A stretch of 64,000 bases of DNA from Cognatundibacterium aquatile (GTDB taxonomy: Bacteria > Pseudomonadota > Gammaproteobacteria > Burkholderiales > Burkholderiaceae_D). Location: contig NZ_JACOFT010000003.1 of the NCBI RefSeq assembly GCF_014699135.1, positions 641,529-705,528 on the forward strand. The letters run 5' to 3'. A program made the position numbers and the translations under genes. Below the pieces are notes generated by a model that saw only the letters and a list, made by a program, of their open reading frames with translations, was not told where the DNA came from and ran no database searches. Below, piece after piece: positions 19,043 to 28,548 of the stretch. Positions within the stretch are counted from its first letter, which is position 1; each line of letters begins with the position of its first letter.

Positions 19043-20176
19043 TCAGTCAATAAAGTAGTGAGGGATGAAACGGCTGGTGTTTTTGGTGATTAATGTTTCG
19101 TCTTCCCGGATGCCTATACCGGCGGCTTCATCACCGACGACCCATGCGCCTATGGAGGTATAAGCGGGTGTGATGCCATCGTCAAATTTTGGTTGCGGCG
19201 CATATGCCTGATAGACATACCCCTCCGCGCCATATTCCCCGGTAGTATGTAGAACTTCACCGTCGGCGTAAATCGAGATATTTTCACCTTCACGTGAATA
19301 CAAAGGTTTTTTGACGTGATTGCCGCTGATGCGCCATGCATCAAAATAGGCGGGCAGCAGATTCGGGTGATGCGGGAACAGTTCCCACAAAACTGGCAAA
19401 ATGGCTTTGTTCGACAAAATCATTTTCCAGGCGGGCTCAATGATGGTCATTGGGCGGGTTAGTAAGTGCGCTGCAAATTCTTCACGACACAGCCATTCCC
19501 AAGGATAAAGTTTAAATAAATTCTGGATGCTGATATCAGCATCATCTACAAATACACCTTGTTTCTGATCCCAGCCCAACTGCTCAATTGCACATTGTTT
19601 CGTTGCAAAGCCCGCCTGGATAGCGGTGTCACGAAGATAGGAAAGGTTACCTTCATCCTCTTCATTTTCCGCCGCACAGGTGACGTGGAGTAAGCCTTTG
19701 CCGGGGAATTTTTTCCATTGAGTAATCAGTTTTTCATGTAAAGAGTTGAACTGGTCTGCATCAGGAAAGACATCTTGCAACCAGTACCATTGCGCGACAC
19801 TGGATTCGACCAGTCCGGTAGGCGTGTCTGCGTTGTACTCCAGCATCTTAGGTGCGCCGGAACCATCCCAGCTCAGGTCAAACCGGCCATACAGTGAAAA
19901 CTCCTTTTCACGCCAGCTTTCTTCAACGAGCGACCAGAATTGCGCCGGAATCGCGAAACGATCTTGCATACCGTGCCGCACAACATGATCCACCGCTTGC
20001 AGCGACATCTGATGTAAATCCAGTGTTGCCTGCTCCAGTACGTCAATTTGTTCAGAGTTAAAGCAGTAGGCATAGCGTTCGTCCCAATACAAACCATCAA
20101 TCGAGTGATAGCTGAACCCCAGACTTTCAAATTGTTGTTGCCAGCCTGCTCTTGGCGTCAGTGAGGTGCGTATCAT
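19043..20176 (-). CDS. Glutathionylspermidine synthase-like ATP-grasp enzyme (YgiC/YjfC family)
   Basis: The 377-residue protein covers the pre-ATP-grasp and ATP-grasp synthetase half of glutathionylspermidine synthase and lacks the amidase domain. Landmarks are FDLSWDGSGAPKMLEYNADTP near 120-140 (ATP and metal-binding acidic residues), YPWEWL near 225, KPLYSREGENI near 290-300, and the C-terminal GAWVVGDEAAGIGIRE near 340-355. Family members ligate an amine, probably a polyamine, to a carboxylate. Its ATG overlaps the stop of the lipoprotein gene as TAATG. Adjacent polyamine synthesis supports an amine substrate; the acceptor is unknown. Confidence 0.9.
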   Translation of the reverse strand: MIRTSLTPRAGWQQQFESLGFSYHSIDGLYWDERYAYCFNSEQIDVLEQATLDLHQMSLQAVDHVVRHGMQDRFAIPAQFWSLVEESWREKEFSLYGRFDLSWDGSGAPKMLEYNADTPTGLVESSVAQWYWLQDVFPDADQFNSLHEKLITQWKKFPGKGLLHVTCAAENEEDEGNLSYLRDTAIQAGFATKQCAIEQLGWDQKQGVFVDDADISIQNLFKLYPWEWLCREEFAAHLLTRPMTIIEPAWKMILSNKAILPVLWELFPHHPNLLPAYFDAWRISGNHVKKPLYSREGENISIYADGEVLHTTGEYGAEGYVYQAYAPQPKFDDGITPAYTSIGAWVVGDEAAGIGIREDETLITKNTSRFIPHYFID

Positions 20177-20652
20177 TATCCGCCTCCTGAGTGACCATGA
20201 GCCGTTCCACCGAAGCCGCCACGACTGACGCTGCGGCTTACACTTCGCCCCACCGCGTGATCGGGTTGTGCACCTTGCGAGTTTTGTATGCCGAAATTTC
20301 GTTGCGCTGTTTCGCGGTTTCCCGGTGTGTAGTGAGGGCCGTAATATGAACCATTACCCATACTATGATAGCCACCCGAGGAACCTCCACCCGCATAGTG
20401 CGCTGCGCTGCTCGCGCTTGAACCTGTGTCGCTGATGTGGTTCAGGTTAGTGTTTGTCGTCTCTTCACATGCGTTTCTTTCGCCCCAGTCTTTGCGACAA
20501 TCTTCAAGGCTTTGATATTGATCGCGAATGGTTGTTAATTCCTGTGGGCGATTGTCACTGCATGCCGTCAGACTGGCCGACGTTGCCAGTAATAAAGGCA
20601 ATGCATGGCCGACTCTTTTTTTACAGGGTGGCTTCCTTATTCCTGCGCTCAC
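20176..20652 (-). CDS. DUF1190 (YgiB-like) lipoprotein
   Basis: A GTG start at 20652 is supported by CAGGAG 6 bases upstream. The 158-residue protein has a lipoprotein signal with a lipobox ending SASLTAC near residues 25-31. The mature N-terminal part shows YQSLEDCRKDWGERNACEE, the cysteine-containing DUF1190 signature. The C-terminal half is Gly/Ser/His-rich and low-complexity. It lies 13 bp after the spermidine synthase gene. YgiB-type proteins neighbour YgiC-type ligases in enterobacteria. It may be the envelope partner or substrate of the ligase, which is inference. Confidence 0.85.
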   Translation of the reverse strand: MSAGIRKPPCKKRVGHALPLLLATSASLTACSDNRPQELTTIRDQYQSLEDCRKDWGERNACEETTNTNLNHISDTGSSASSAAHYAGGGSSGGYHSMGNGSYYGPHYTPGNRETAQRNFGIQNSQGAQPDHAVGRSVSRSVSRGGFGGTAHGHSGGG

Positions 20653-20665
20653 TTTTTCTCCTGTT

Positions 20666-21925
20666 TCAGCTCGTGGTTGGCATCAGTTTGCGCATGAAAT
20701 TTGGCAATACAAATAGCGCATGATGTACTTCATCATTGTAATATTTTAGCAATTTAAGTTGGCGGTGTTCGATTCTCTGCTTTACCGTTGACGCGCCCAG
20801 TGCTATTGGATCGATACCCTTGCTCGCAATTGCCATTCCCCATAATGCCCCGTATAAAGGTATGAACACTGAATAAGGTCTCACGACCGGAAAGCTGACG
20901 AACAGTTTTCGTAAGGTGTCGCAATAACGTTGCGGGTGGTAGTAGGGGCTGCCGAGATGCATCACCAATATGCCGTTATCCGTCAATTTAGCCGCGCATG
21001 CTTGAAAGAACTCTTCCGTAATACAAGTCGCAGCGAGTGTGCTGCCATCGGGTGCCTGTGGATCGGTGAGGTCGAGAAAAATCAGATCATACAGTTCCTC
21101 GCATTTACGTACATAAGCGAAACCGTCAACATGGACGTGTCTGACCTTGTCGTGATCAAGACTTCCCTGATGAATTTCATGCAAATACTTTCTCGATATG
21201 CTGACGACAGCGGGGTCAATTTCACACAGGGTCAACGTTTCCAGGCTGGGATGTTTTAGCAGCTCTCTGCATGAACCCCCGTCGCCGCCACCGATAATCA
21301 GTGCAGTTCTGGGGGCAGGATGCGTAATCGCGGCTGGATGGATGAGGCTCTCATGATAAAAAAATTCATCTTTTTCAGAAGTCATCATTGCGCCGTCAAT
21401 CCGCATGAGTTTACCGAAGTCGGCGCTATCAGCGATTTCTATCTGTTGAAACTGACTGCGGGTTTGCAGTAATGGTGTGGTTCGTGTGCTGTAAAAAGTG
21501 GATGAACTTAGTCGCTCAGTTGAAAGTGTCTCTGTTCCTGATGTTGCCGAGGTCGTTTGTCCTCGGGTAATCTGCTGGCGAGATACTGTATCCGGTTGAA
21601 AATGTCGTATCAGGCTATCGACGATGTATCTGGCTTTTTCGGAGTTGTCCTGATGGAAGTTGCAGACATAGACATCAAGCGTCACGGCATTTTTTTCCGG
21701 CCAGGTGTGAATGGCGACGTGCGATTCGGCCAGCAATAAAGTCCCGGTCACACCGGCTGCACTGCCATCTGGATTATTAAACGAGTGATATTTTTGTCCG
21801 ACGATGGTCAGTCCTGCGTCTATTGTTATCTTTGTCAGTAATTTGCTTAATTGTTCCTGACACAGAAAAAACTCGGTATCTGCTTTGCAATCAAAGCAAT
21901 CGGCGGTCAGATGTAAGCCTTCCAT
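20666..21925 (-). CDS. speDE: Fused S-adenosylmethionine decarboxylase / spermidine synthase
   Basis: Two enzymes of spermidine synthesis are fused in 419 residues. Residues 1-125 are a class 1b AdoMet decarboxylase. The self-processing serine lies in ESHVAIHTWPE (Ser68), with proton donor His73 and Cys88 in VYVCN, all conserved. Residues about 150-419 form an aminopropyltransferase with GGGDGGSCRELLKH near 212-225, the acidic CEIDPAVV, and LDLTDPQAPDG near 285-295. The Ser/Thr-rich linker (TTSATSGTETLSTERLSSS) joins them. It is the first gene of the minus-strand cluster and divergent from tkt. Confidence 0.93.
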   Translation of the reverse strand: MEGLHLTADCFDCKADTEFFLCQEQLSKLLTKITIDAGLTIVGQKYHSFNNPDGSAAGVTGTLLLAESHVAIHTWPEKNAVTLDVYVCNFHQDNSEKARYIVDSLIRHFQPDTVSRQQITRGQTTSATSGTETLSTERLSSSTFYSTRTTPLLQTRSQFQQIEIADSADFGKLMRIDGAMMTSEKDEFFYHESLIHPAAITHPAPRTALIIGGGDGGSCRELLKHPSLETLTLCEIDPAVVSISRKYLHEIHQGSLDHDKVRHVHVDGFAYVRKCEELYDLIFLDLTDPQAPDGSTLAATCITEEFFQACAAKLTDNGILVMHLGSPYYHPQRYCDTLRKLFVSFPVVRPYSVFIPLYGALWGMAIASKGIDPIALGASTVKQRIEHRQLKLLKYYNDEVHHALFVLPNFMRKLMPTTS

Positions 21926-22078
21926 GGTTTCAGCGTGTAATGTAAAAGTCGCAATTGTATTGTGTGACGCCGTGCTCTGGTAAAATAACGGGCTTTGCAG
22001 AGCCTTGAATGTCGTTTATTCAAAGACGCTCGCTAACATGCTCACTGACCAGTTTCCTCATCTATACCTTCTATCGCC

Positions 22079-24082
22079 ATGATTTCATCTCTCCAGCCAG
22101 CAATAATCACTAAGATGGCAAGCGCAATTCGTGCCTTGTCTATGGATGCAGTACAAAAAGCCAATTCCGGTCATCCGGGCGCGCCTATGGGCATGGCAGA
22201 TATTGCTGTGGCATTGTGGAAAGGCCACTACCGTCATAATCCATCGAATCCGCAATGGATTAACCGCGACCGTTTTGTGCTGTCGAATGGACATGGTTCG
22301 ATGCTGCATTACTCCTTGCTGCATCTGACAGGCTACGACCTGTCTATGGATGAAATTAAAAATTTCCGTCAACTGCATTCGAAAACAGCAGGACACCCAG
22401 AGGTGCATGTCACGCCAGGCGTGGAAACCACTACCGGCCCGTTGGGACAAGGCATTACCAATGCAGTCGGTATGGCACTGGCTGAAAAATTATTGGCAGC
22501 CGAATTCAATCAGGGCGATCTGAAGATTGTCGATCATTACACTTACGCTTTTATGGGCGACGGCTGCCTGATGGAAGGCATTTCGCACGAAGCATGCTCT
22601 CTGGCGGGCACGCTGCAACTGAATAAATTGATCGCATTCTGGGATGACAATGGCATTTCGATTGATGGTCACGTAGAAGGCTGGTTCACCGACGATACGC
22701 CAAAACGTTTTGAAGCGTATGGCTGGAATGTTATTCGTGCGATTGATGGTCACGATGCAAAAGCGGTGGATGCGGCGATTGCATCCGCAAAAACATCGGC
22801 CAAACCAACGCTGATCTGCTGCAAAACCGTGATCGGTAAAGGCTCGCCGAACATGGAAGGCACGCACAATGTGCACGGCGCAGCGTTGGGCGATAAAGAA
22901 ATTGCTGCAGTACGCGCTCATATTGGTTGGGAGTACGCGCCATTTGAAATTCCTGAAGACGTTTACGCCGCTTGGGATGCGAAAGCAGACGGCGCCAAAG
23001 CTGAAGCTGACTGGAATGCACAATTCACTGCTTACACCGCACAATTCCCGCAAAAAGCAGCTGAACTGACACGCCGAATGAAGGGTGATTTGCCAGCGAA
23101 TTTTGATGATGTCGTGGCAAATGCCATCGCCGCCTGCGTCGAGAAAAAAGAAAATATCGCTACCCGCAAAGCCAGCCAGAACGCGATTCAGGCCTTTGCC
23201 CCATCGCTGCCAGAATTCCTCGGCGGCTCTGCCGATCTGACCGGTTCTAATCTGACTAACTGGAAAGAATGCGTCGCGGTACGTGGCAATCAGGCTGGTA
23301 ATCACATCAACTATGGTGTGCGCGAATTCGGTATGAGCGCGATCATGAACGGTATCGCTTTGCATGGCGGCTACATTCCTTTTGGCGCGACTTTCCTGAC
23401 TTTCTCAGATTACAGCCGCAATGCGATCCGCATGGCAGCGTTAATGAAAATCCGCACGCTGTTTGTATTCACGCATGATTCTATCGGTCTCGGTGAAGAT
23501 GGCCCTACCCATCAATCTGTCGAACACGTTTCCAGTATGCGTTTGATCCCGAATCTGGATAACTGGCGTCCGTGTGATACCGTGGAATCTGCTGCTGCCT
23601 GGGCGCATGCGGTTAAACGTAACGACGGCCCATCGACCTTGATTTTCTCGCGTCAAAACTTGCCGTATCAGGAACGTACAGCACAACAGATCGCTGACAT
23701 TCAGCGTGGTGGCTATGTTCTGCAAGATGCAGCAGATGCGAAAGCGGTGCTGATCGCAACCGGTTCTGAAATCGAGCTGGCCGTTAAATCCGCAGCCGCA
23801 TTGGCAGAACAGGGTATCGCAGTGCGCGTGGTGTCCATGCCCTCGACTGATGTATTCGATCGTCAGGATGCTGCGTACAAAACTGCGGTGTTGGGCAAGG
23901 GTTTGCCACGCATTGCGATTGAAGCTGGCGTAACGGACTTCTGGTACAAATATGTTGGTCTGGAAGGTGCTGTCGTCGGTATCGACACGTTTGGCGAATC
24001 CGCTCCGGCAGGTGTCTTGTTTAAGTATTTTGGCTTTACAGTTGAAAATGTGGTCGCCAAGGTCAAGGCGACGCTGGCTTGA
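22079..24082 (+). CDS. tkt: Transketolase
   Basis: Transketolase moves two-carbon ketol groups between sugar phosphates in the pentose phosphate pathway, using thiamine diphosphate. The 667-residue length is standard. Motifs include [12 protein letters not shown] near 29-40, the thiamine diphosphate site [14 protein letters not shown] near 160-173, and FGVREFGM-type [14 protein letters not shown] near 410-423 with the catalytic glutamate. The stop overlaps an alternative start of the GNAT gene, and gapA follows, forming a carbon-metabolism block. Confidence 0.97.
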   Translation: MISSLQPAIITKMASAIRALSMDAVQKANSGHPGAPMGMADIAVALWKGHYRHNPSNPQWINRDRFVLSNGHGSMLHYSLLHLTGYDLSMDEIKNFRQLHSKTAGHPEVHVTPGVETTTGPLGQGITNAVGMALAEKLLAAEFNQGDLKIVDHYTYAFMGDGCLMEGISHEACSLAGTLQLNKLIAFWDDNGISIDGHVEGWFTDDTPKRFEAYGWNVIRAIDGHDAKAVDAAIASAKTSAKPTLICCKTVIGKGSPNMEGTHNVHGAALGDKEIAAVRAHIGWEYAPFEIPEDVYAAWDAKADGAKAEADWNAQFTAYTAQFPQKAAELTRRMKGDLPANFDDVVANAIAACVEKKENIATRKASQNAIQAFAPSLPEFLGGSADLTGSNLTNWKECVAVRGNQAGNHINYGVREFGMSAIMNGIALHGGYIPFGATFLTFSDYSRNAIRMAALMKIRTLFVFTHDSIGLGEDGPTHQSVEHVSSMRLIPNLDNWRPCDTVESAAAWAHAVKRNDGPSTLIFSRQNLPYQERTAQQIADIQRGGYVLQDAADAKAVLIATGSEIELAVKSAAALAEQGIAVRVVSMPSTDVFDRQDAAYKTAVLGKGLPRIAIEAGVTDFWYKYVGLEGAVVGIDTFGESAPAGVLFKYFGFTVENVVAKVKATLA

Positions 24083-24087
24083 GTACG

Positions 24088-24696
24088 ATGACAGATTTAG
24101 TTGACAGCACTGTGAGCCTTATCAAAGAAGTCAGTCTGCGTCGTGCTACTGTGGCAGACGCAGAAGCAATCGCCGCCGTGCGTGTGGAAAGCTGGCAAAC
24201 CACCTACCGCGGCATGATTCCGGATACGTATCTGGATCAGATGCGTATTGAGGATAGCTTCCTGCATTGGAAGCAGATATTGGAAGCCTTGCCTGCTGCA
24301 GGTGACCGCGTTTGCGTGTACGTTGCTGAAAGCGAAGGACACATTATCGGATTCGCGTCTGGTATGTTGTTGCCAGAGCCTAAGTTGGGAATGCGCGCAG
24401 AATTGACTGCAATTTATCTGCGTCCGGTCTGGCAGCGTTCTGGCATTGGTCGTCGTCTGCTGCAAAAGGTCGCCCGTACATTGCAAGCGCAGGGCGCTGA
24501 TAATTTGCTGGTCTGGGTGATTTCAGGAAATGCCATTGCCCGCAATTTTTACGAAGATCTGGGTGCTACTTTACTGCATGAACAGGCATTTACCTGGGAT
24601 GGCATCGATTTGAAAGAAGTCGGTTACGGCTGGCGCGATTTATCGGTGCTGATGGCATCGGTGAACGCGATGCCGACATCGAGTGCAGTACACTGA
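24088..24696 (+). CDS. GNAT family N-acetyltransferase
   Basis: ATG at 24088 gives MTDLVDSTVSLIKEVSLRRA and 202 residues. An upstream TTG at 24079 overlaps the tkt stop and is less likely. The GNAT fold is seen as VSLRRATVADAEAIAAVRVESW near 16-37, the beta-4 region AELTAIYLRPVWQRSGIGRRLL near 111-132 containing the acetyl-CoA loop (RSGIGRRL), and ARNFYEDLGA near 157-166. The acceptor is unknown. It lies five bases after tkt and upstream of gapA on the same strand, so co-transcription is likely. Confidence 0.88.
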   Translation: MTDLVDSTVSLIKEVSLRRATVADAEAIAAVRVESWQTTYRGMIPDTYLDQMRIEDSFLHWKQILEALPAAGDRVCVYVAESEGHIIGFASGMLLPEPKLGMRAELTAIYLRPVWQRSGIGRRLLQKVARTLQAQGADNLLVWVISGNAIARNFYEDLGATLLHEQAFTWDGIDLKEVGYGWRDLSVLMASVNAMPTSSAVH

Positions 24697-24763
24697 GATT
24701 TTTGCAAAATAGTTTGATTTTTATTGTTCTTTTATTGTTGTTTAGTCCTTTGGAGATAAAACC

Positions 24764-25780
24764 ATGACGATTCGCGTCGCAATCAACGGCTATGGCCGTA
24801 TCGGCCGCAACATCCTTCGCGCTCACTATGAAGGTGGTAAGTTCAAGAACGAGATCCAGATCGTCGCGATCAACGACCTCGGTAATGCAGAATCCAATGC
24901 TCACCTGACACGCTATGACACAGCCCACGGCAAGTTCCCTGGCACCGTCGTGGTTGAAGGCGACTCCATGATCGTCAATGGCGACAAAATCAAAGTATTT
25001 GCAGAGCGCAATCCTGCGAACATTCCTTGGGGTGAGCTGAATGTTGACGTCGTGCTGGAATGTACCGGTTTCTTCACAACCAAAGAAAAAGCCTCTGCCC
25101 ATCTGGCTGGCGGTGCAAAGAAAGTCATCATCTCCGCACCTGGCGGTAAAGATGTTGATGCAACCGTTGTTTATGGCGTGAACCATGGCGTGTTGAAATC
25201 CACAGACACTGTGATCTCCAATGCATCCTGCACAACGAATTGCCTCGCACCATTGGCAAAACCATTGAACGACGCAATCGGTATCGAAAGTGGTTTGATG
25301 ACAACCATCCATGCTTACACCAATGATCAGGTATTGACAGACGTGATGCATGAAGATCTGCGTCGTGCACGTTCTGCAACGATGAGCATGATTCCAACCA
25401 AAACAGGTGCAGCCGCTGCAGTTGGTTTGGTATTGCCAGAGTTGAACGGTAAATTGGATGGTTACGCAATGCGCGTTCCAACCATCAATGTTTCCGTGGT
25501 TGATCTGACTTTCATCGCAAAACGCGATACGACAGTAGAAGAAATCAATAAAGTATTGAAAGACGCATCCGAAGGCGCGTTGAAAGGTATCCTGGACTAC
25601 AACAAAGCGCCGCTGGTGTCGGTTGACTTCAACCACAACCCTGCTTCTTCCACCTACGACGAAACATTGACGAAAGTGAATGGCGGCCGTTTGGTAAAAG
25701 TATCCAGCTGGTATGACAACGAGTGGGGCTTCTCCAACCGTATGCTCGACACGACTGTTGCACTGATGAGCGCAAAATAA
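24764..25780 (+). CDS. gapA: Glyceraldehyde-3-phosphate dehydrogenase, type I
   Basis: The enzyme converts glyceraldehyde 3-phosphate to 1,3-bisphosphoglycerate with NAD. The protein has 338 residues. The Rossmann motif NGYGRIGRN is near 8-16. The active-site cysteine is in [12 protein letters not shown] near 150-161. The catalytic histidine region and the C-terminal [13 protein letters not shown] near 313-325 are intact. A strong GGAG site precedes the ATG, and a terminator follows. Position after tkt is typical of Oxalobacteraceae and Burkholderiales. Confidence 0.98.
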   Translation: MTIRVAINGYGRIGRNILRAHYEGGKFKNEIQIVAINDLGNAESNAHLTRYDTAHGKFPGTVVVEGDSMIVNGDKIKVFAERNPANIPWGELNVDVVLECTGFFTTKEKASAHLAGGAKKVIISAPGGKDVDATVVYGVNHGVLKSTDTVISNASCTTNCLAPLAKPLNDAIGIESGLMTTIHAYTNDQVLTDVMHEDLRRARSATMSMIPTKTGAAAAVGLVLPELNGKLDGYAMRVPTINVSVVDLTFIAKRDTTVEEINKVLKDASEGALKGILDYNKAPLVSVDFNHNPASSTYDETLTKVNGGRLVKVSSWYDNEWGFSNRMLDTTVALMSAK

Positions 25781-25800
25781 TTCTGCGTTTTGATTTCAAA

Positions 25801-25830
25801 AAATACCCCGAACTTTCGGGGTATTTTTTT
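25801..25830 (+). terminator. Rho-independent terminator after gapA
   Basis: AAATACCCCGAA and TTCGGGGTATTT form a strong stem followed by seven T residues, 20 bases after the gapA stop. Confidence 0.9.
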
Positions 25831-25959
25831 GTCCAACGAATTCAGAATACTTGAATTTGTCAAAGTTCAATGCAAGATGACAGGAGCAGTCTTGTGTAAC
25901 TACTACCTACTCTGTAGAAATGCGACACATCACAGCAATCATTACATAACAGGAGCCGT

Positions 25960-26643
25960 ATGATGAAATTGAAGAAACTGTTTTCACAGAATAAAGGCTT
26001 TATCGTTTTCATGTTAGGGATGGCGCTGGTACGTGGTGCTCTTGCTGATTATTACCTTGTGCCGTCAAGCTCCATGTATCCAACCCTGCTTGAGGGTGAC
26101 AGAGTGATTTGTGACCGCATCGCTTACGATATCAAGTTGCCTTTAACTGATGTCATTCTCAAGCATGTGTCTGATCCACAGCGTGGCGATGTCGTGACTT
26201 TTTCATCTCCGGAAGATGGTACACGGCTGGTGAAGCGCCTGATCGCAATCCCGGGCGATGTGGTTGAAATGCGTGACGAGCATTTACTAATTAACGGCCA
26301 GGCAGCCAATTATGAGCCGACAAAACTTGCAACTGCCGATCACCTTACACCACAACGCGAATATAGCGGGCTGCAGCAAGTATATAAAGAGCAGCTTGGC
26401 AGCCTCAATCATCACATCATTGTGATGCCTGAACGCGCATCTATGCGTAACTTTGGCCCGGTTCGCGTGCCTGACGGCGAGTATCTGATGCTTGGCGATA
26501 ATCGTGATAACAGCAAAGATTCGCGCTACATCGGCTTTGTAAAACGTGAACTGATTACCGGCCAGGTGAAGCGTTTAATGTTTTCTCTGAATGGCGATGA
26601 TTATTACTTGCCTCGTATCGAGCGATTTGGCGCAAAACTGTAG
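25960..26643 (+). CDS. lepB: Signal peptidase I (S26 family)
   Basis: This inner-membrane serine protease removes signal peptides from exported proteins. The 227 residues are shorter than E. coli LepB, with one N-terminal membrane span (KGFIVFMLGMALVRGALA). The nucleophile serine is in VPSSSMYPTL near residue 39 and the general-base lysine in RLVKRLIAIPGD near 91. The box GDNRDNSKDSRYIG near 179-192 is complete. It is apparently monocistronic and is not beside lepA or rnc, so it is probably a second, accessory signal peptidase. Confidence 0.9.
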   Translation: MMKLKKLFSQNKGFIVFMLGMALVRGALADYYLVPSSSMYPTLLEGDRVICDRIAYDIKLPLTDVILKHVSDPQRGDVVTFSSPEDGTRLVKRLIAIPGDVVEMRDEHLLINGQAANYEPTKLATADHLTPQREYSGLQQVYKEQLGSLNHHIIVMPERASMRNFGPVRVPDGEYLMLGDNRDNSKDSRYIGFVKRELITGQVKRLMFSLNGDDYYLPRIERFGAKL

Positions 26644-26887
26644 AAAGAGGTCTGAAGTCTGGTATTGACTGTAATGCCAGATTTCCGGATTCACTGCTGA
26701 CGTTGTGCGTTGGCTGTTCTTTTGGAAATGTATATTTTTGTGAAAACAATCAAAAGTACGACAGATTTATTGCGCTGCACAGTGACTAATACTGGACTGC
26801 AAGCAACAACTCATTAATCATTTGAACGGTAAGGCAACATAACAACCATGCATCGGCATCAGGTCGGGCGTCATCAGGAGATAAGAC

Positions 26888-27346
26888 ATGAAATTAATGA
26901 GTAAGCTATTTTGGTTGGCCGTAATGGGCTTTTTTATGACCACAGCCATGGCAAAAGATGAGCGTGGCTCGACGGCGGAGGCGCAGGCTTTGGTCAAAAA
27001 AGGAATTGCCCATATTAAAAAGGTTGGGAAAGAGAAAGCGTTTGCCGATTTTAATGATGCGTCCAACAAAGATTTCCACGACCGGGATCTGTATCTGTTT
27101 GTCTACGATATGAACGGCATCAGTCTGTCACATGGCGCTAATCCAAAGATGATAGGCAAAAATTTGCTGGATTTGAAGGTTGAGGGAAAACCGATTATCA
27201 AGGAAATGATTGCGGCTCTTAAAACGAAGAATGACGGCTGGATTGATTATCAGTGGCCGAATCCTGTAACCAAGGGCTTGGAAACAAAATCCAGTTATTT
27301 TGAAAAAAATGACGATTACTTTCTTGGATGCGGTGCGTATAAATAA
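26888..27346 (+). CDS. Periplasmic Cache-domain protein
   Basis: The 152-residue protein has a signal peptide (MKLMSKLFWLAVMGFFMTTAMA) and then a single Cache domain. The family core is LYLFVYDMNGISLSHG near 72-87, MIGKNLLDLK near 92-101, and DYFLGCGAYK at the C terminus. No membrane segment or output domain follows, so it is a free periplasmic binding domain. The same motif family occurs in the sensor at 1-622. Free sCache proteins are common in Oxalobacteraceae, and their ligands are unknown. Confidence 0.85.
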   Translation: MKLMSKLFWLAVMGFFMTTAMAKDERGSTAEAQALVKKGIAHIKKVGKEKAFADFNDASNKDFHDRDLYLFVYDMNGISLSHGANPKMIGKNLLDLKVEGKPIIKEMIAALKTKNDGWIDYQWPNPVTKGLETKSSYFEKNDDYFLGCGAYK

Positions 27347-27382
27347 GTCATAGCATCGGCGATTCTTCTGTTCGCCATCAAT

Positions 27383-27416
27383 AAAAAAACAGCGCTGGAT
27401 CAGCGCTGTTTTTTTA
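27383..27416. terminator. Bidirectional terminator
   Basis: CAGCGCTG, loop GAT, CAGCGCTG is flanked by A and T runs on the two sides. It lies between the convergent Cache and IclR genes and should serve both. Confidence 0.88.
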
Positions 27417-27452
27417 TTCTATTGTTGTTCTTTAATGCTGATCTGACATTGC

Positions 27453-28232
27453 TCAGCGTGGACCTTTATATCCCAGCGCAGCAGAAATCTGGTGCGCAGT
27501 TTCCATTAAATTGTTTTTCCAGTCTTCTTGCAAACGATCGGCTGGTGCTGAAATCGACAGACCAGCGATCATTTTTCCGCTGTCGTCGTGAATGCCGGCA
27601 GCCATGCAGCGCACACCCAATTCCAGTTCTTCGTTATCTTTGGCATAACCGGTTTGACGAACTTCTGCAAGTTCCTTTTCCAGTTTGGAAAGATCCGTAA
27701 TGGAGTTTTTATTGTGGCCAGACAGCCCGGTACGTGTTGCGTAAGCCCGTATCGCTTTTGGCTCATCCAGGGATAAAAATAATTTGCCGGTTGATGTCAG
27801 ATGTAACGGCGCACGGCCGCCGATAGCTCTGACTACTTGCATGCCGGAGCGTTCAGAGAAAGCACGGTCGATATAAACGATATCATCCCCCTGACGGACA
27901 GAGAGATTGATAGTCTGATTGGTCTGCCGGTGCAGCGTGCGCATAAACTCAAGCGCGGTTTCACGCACGTTCAGATGACTTTTGACGATATTGCCAAGTT
28001 CAAGCAAACGCATACCTAACTGGTAATAACCTGTATCGGCGCGATCAACGAAGCGCGTTTTGACCAGATCGTTCAAAATCCGGTGAGCAGTAGACGGATG
28101 CAAGCCCGTTTCAGATGCCAGCTCTTTCAGGCTGACCGGATCTTGATAATGCGCAAGCGCATCAAGCAGAGAAACCATGCGTTCTATAACTTGTATGGAG
28201 GTTTTTTCTGAAGCTGGAGCGTCGTTTTTCAT
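27453..28232 (-). CDS. IclR family transcriptional regulator
   Basis: ATG at 28232 gives MKNDAPASEKTSIQVIERMV and 259 residues. An N-terminal winged helix (about 15-75) includes SLKELASETGLHPSTAHRIL. The C-terminal IclR effector domain shows LSVRQGDDIVYIDRAFS near 116-132 and RCMAAGIHDDSGKMIAGLSIS near 210-230. IclR proteins usually control catabolic or glyoxylate genes. The nearest neighbours are not obvious targets, and the gene sits alone facing a terminator, so the regulated pathway cannot be read from context. Confidence 0.9.
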   Translation of the reverse strand: MKNDAPASEKTSIQVIERMVSLLDALAHYQDPVSLKELASETGLHPSTAHRILNDLVKTRFVDRADTGYYQLGMRLLELGNIVKSHLNVRETALEFMRTLHRQTNQTINLSVRQGDDIVYIDRAFSERSGMQVVRAIGGRAPLHLTSTGKLFLSLDEPKAIRAYATRTGLSGHNKNSITDLSKLEKELAEVRQTGYAKDNEELELGVRCMAAGIHDDSGKMIAGLSISAPADRLQEDWKNNLMETAHQISAALGYKGPR

Positions 28233-28548
28233 AATCTCGGTGGTGCAGTGCAATATTTAAGTTATACCACAATGTGAAAAAATCGTCATTGACTCGACAA
28301 TGAAAAGACAAGCTGAGCCGCAAATTTAGTAAAAAACGATGCAAATTCGCTGCAAACGATATGATTTGGGTGTCGAAAAAATAATCTTTTGGGCTTGAAC
28401 AGGCTCGCATGTTTATTTCAAACCATGCCGCAGAAAAGTGATTTTCGTCATCATTTTGAAATGGAGTGTGAAGCTTTGTCATGTAAAATCCGGCGGCAAG
28501 GTGGGAGCCGGATATGGCTCCTCCGTTTTTTTCTCACAAGGGATAACG
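28233..28548. promoter_or_regulatory. iclR-dgkA divergent region with terminator-like hairpin in the dgkA leader
   Basis: The stretch contains no gene. At 28504-28532, GGAGCC, loop GGATAT, GGCTCC is followed four bases later by seven T residues. This ends only 16 bases before the dgkA start. It looks like a rho-independent terminator or attenuator inside the leader. Promoter positions are uncertain. Confidence 0.45.

Noticed and set aside
22490..23365. Long antisense frames in transketolase, and similar ones in gapA (24590-25636) and ileS
   Set aside because: They are shadows of strongly biased genes, cysteine- and histidine-rich with no family features.
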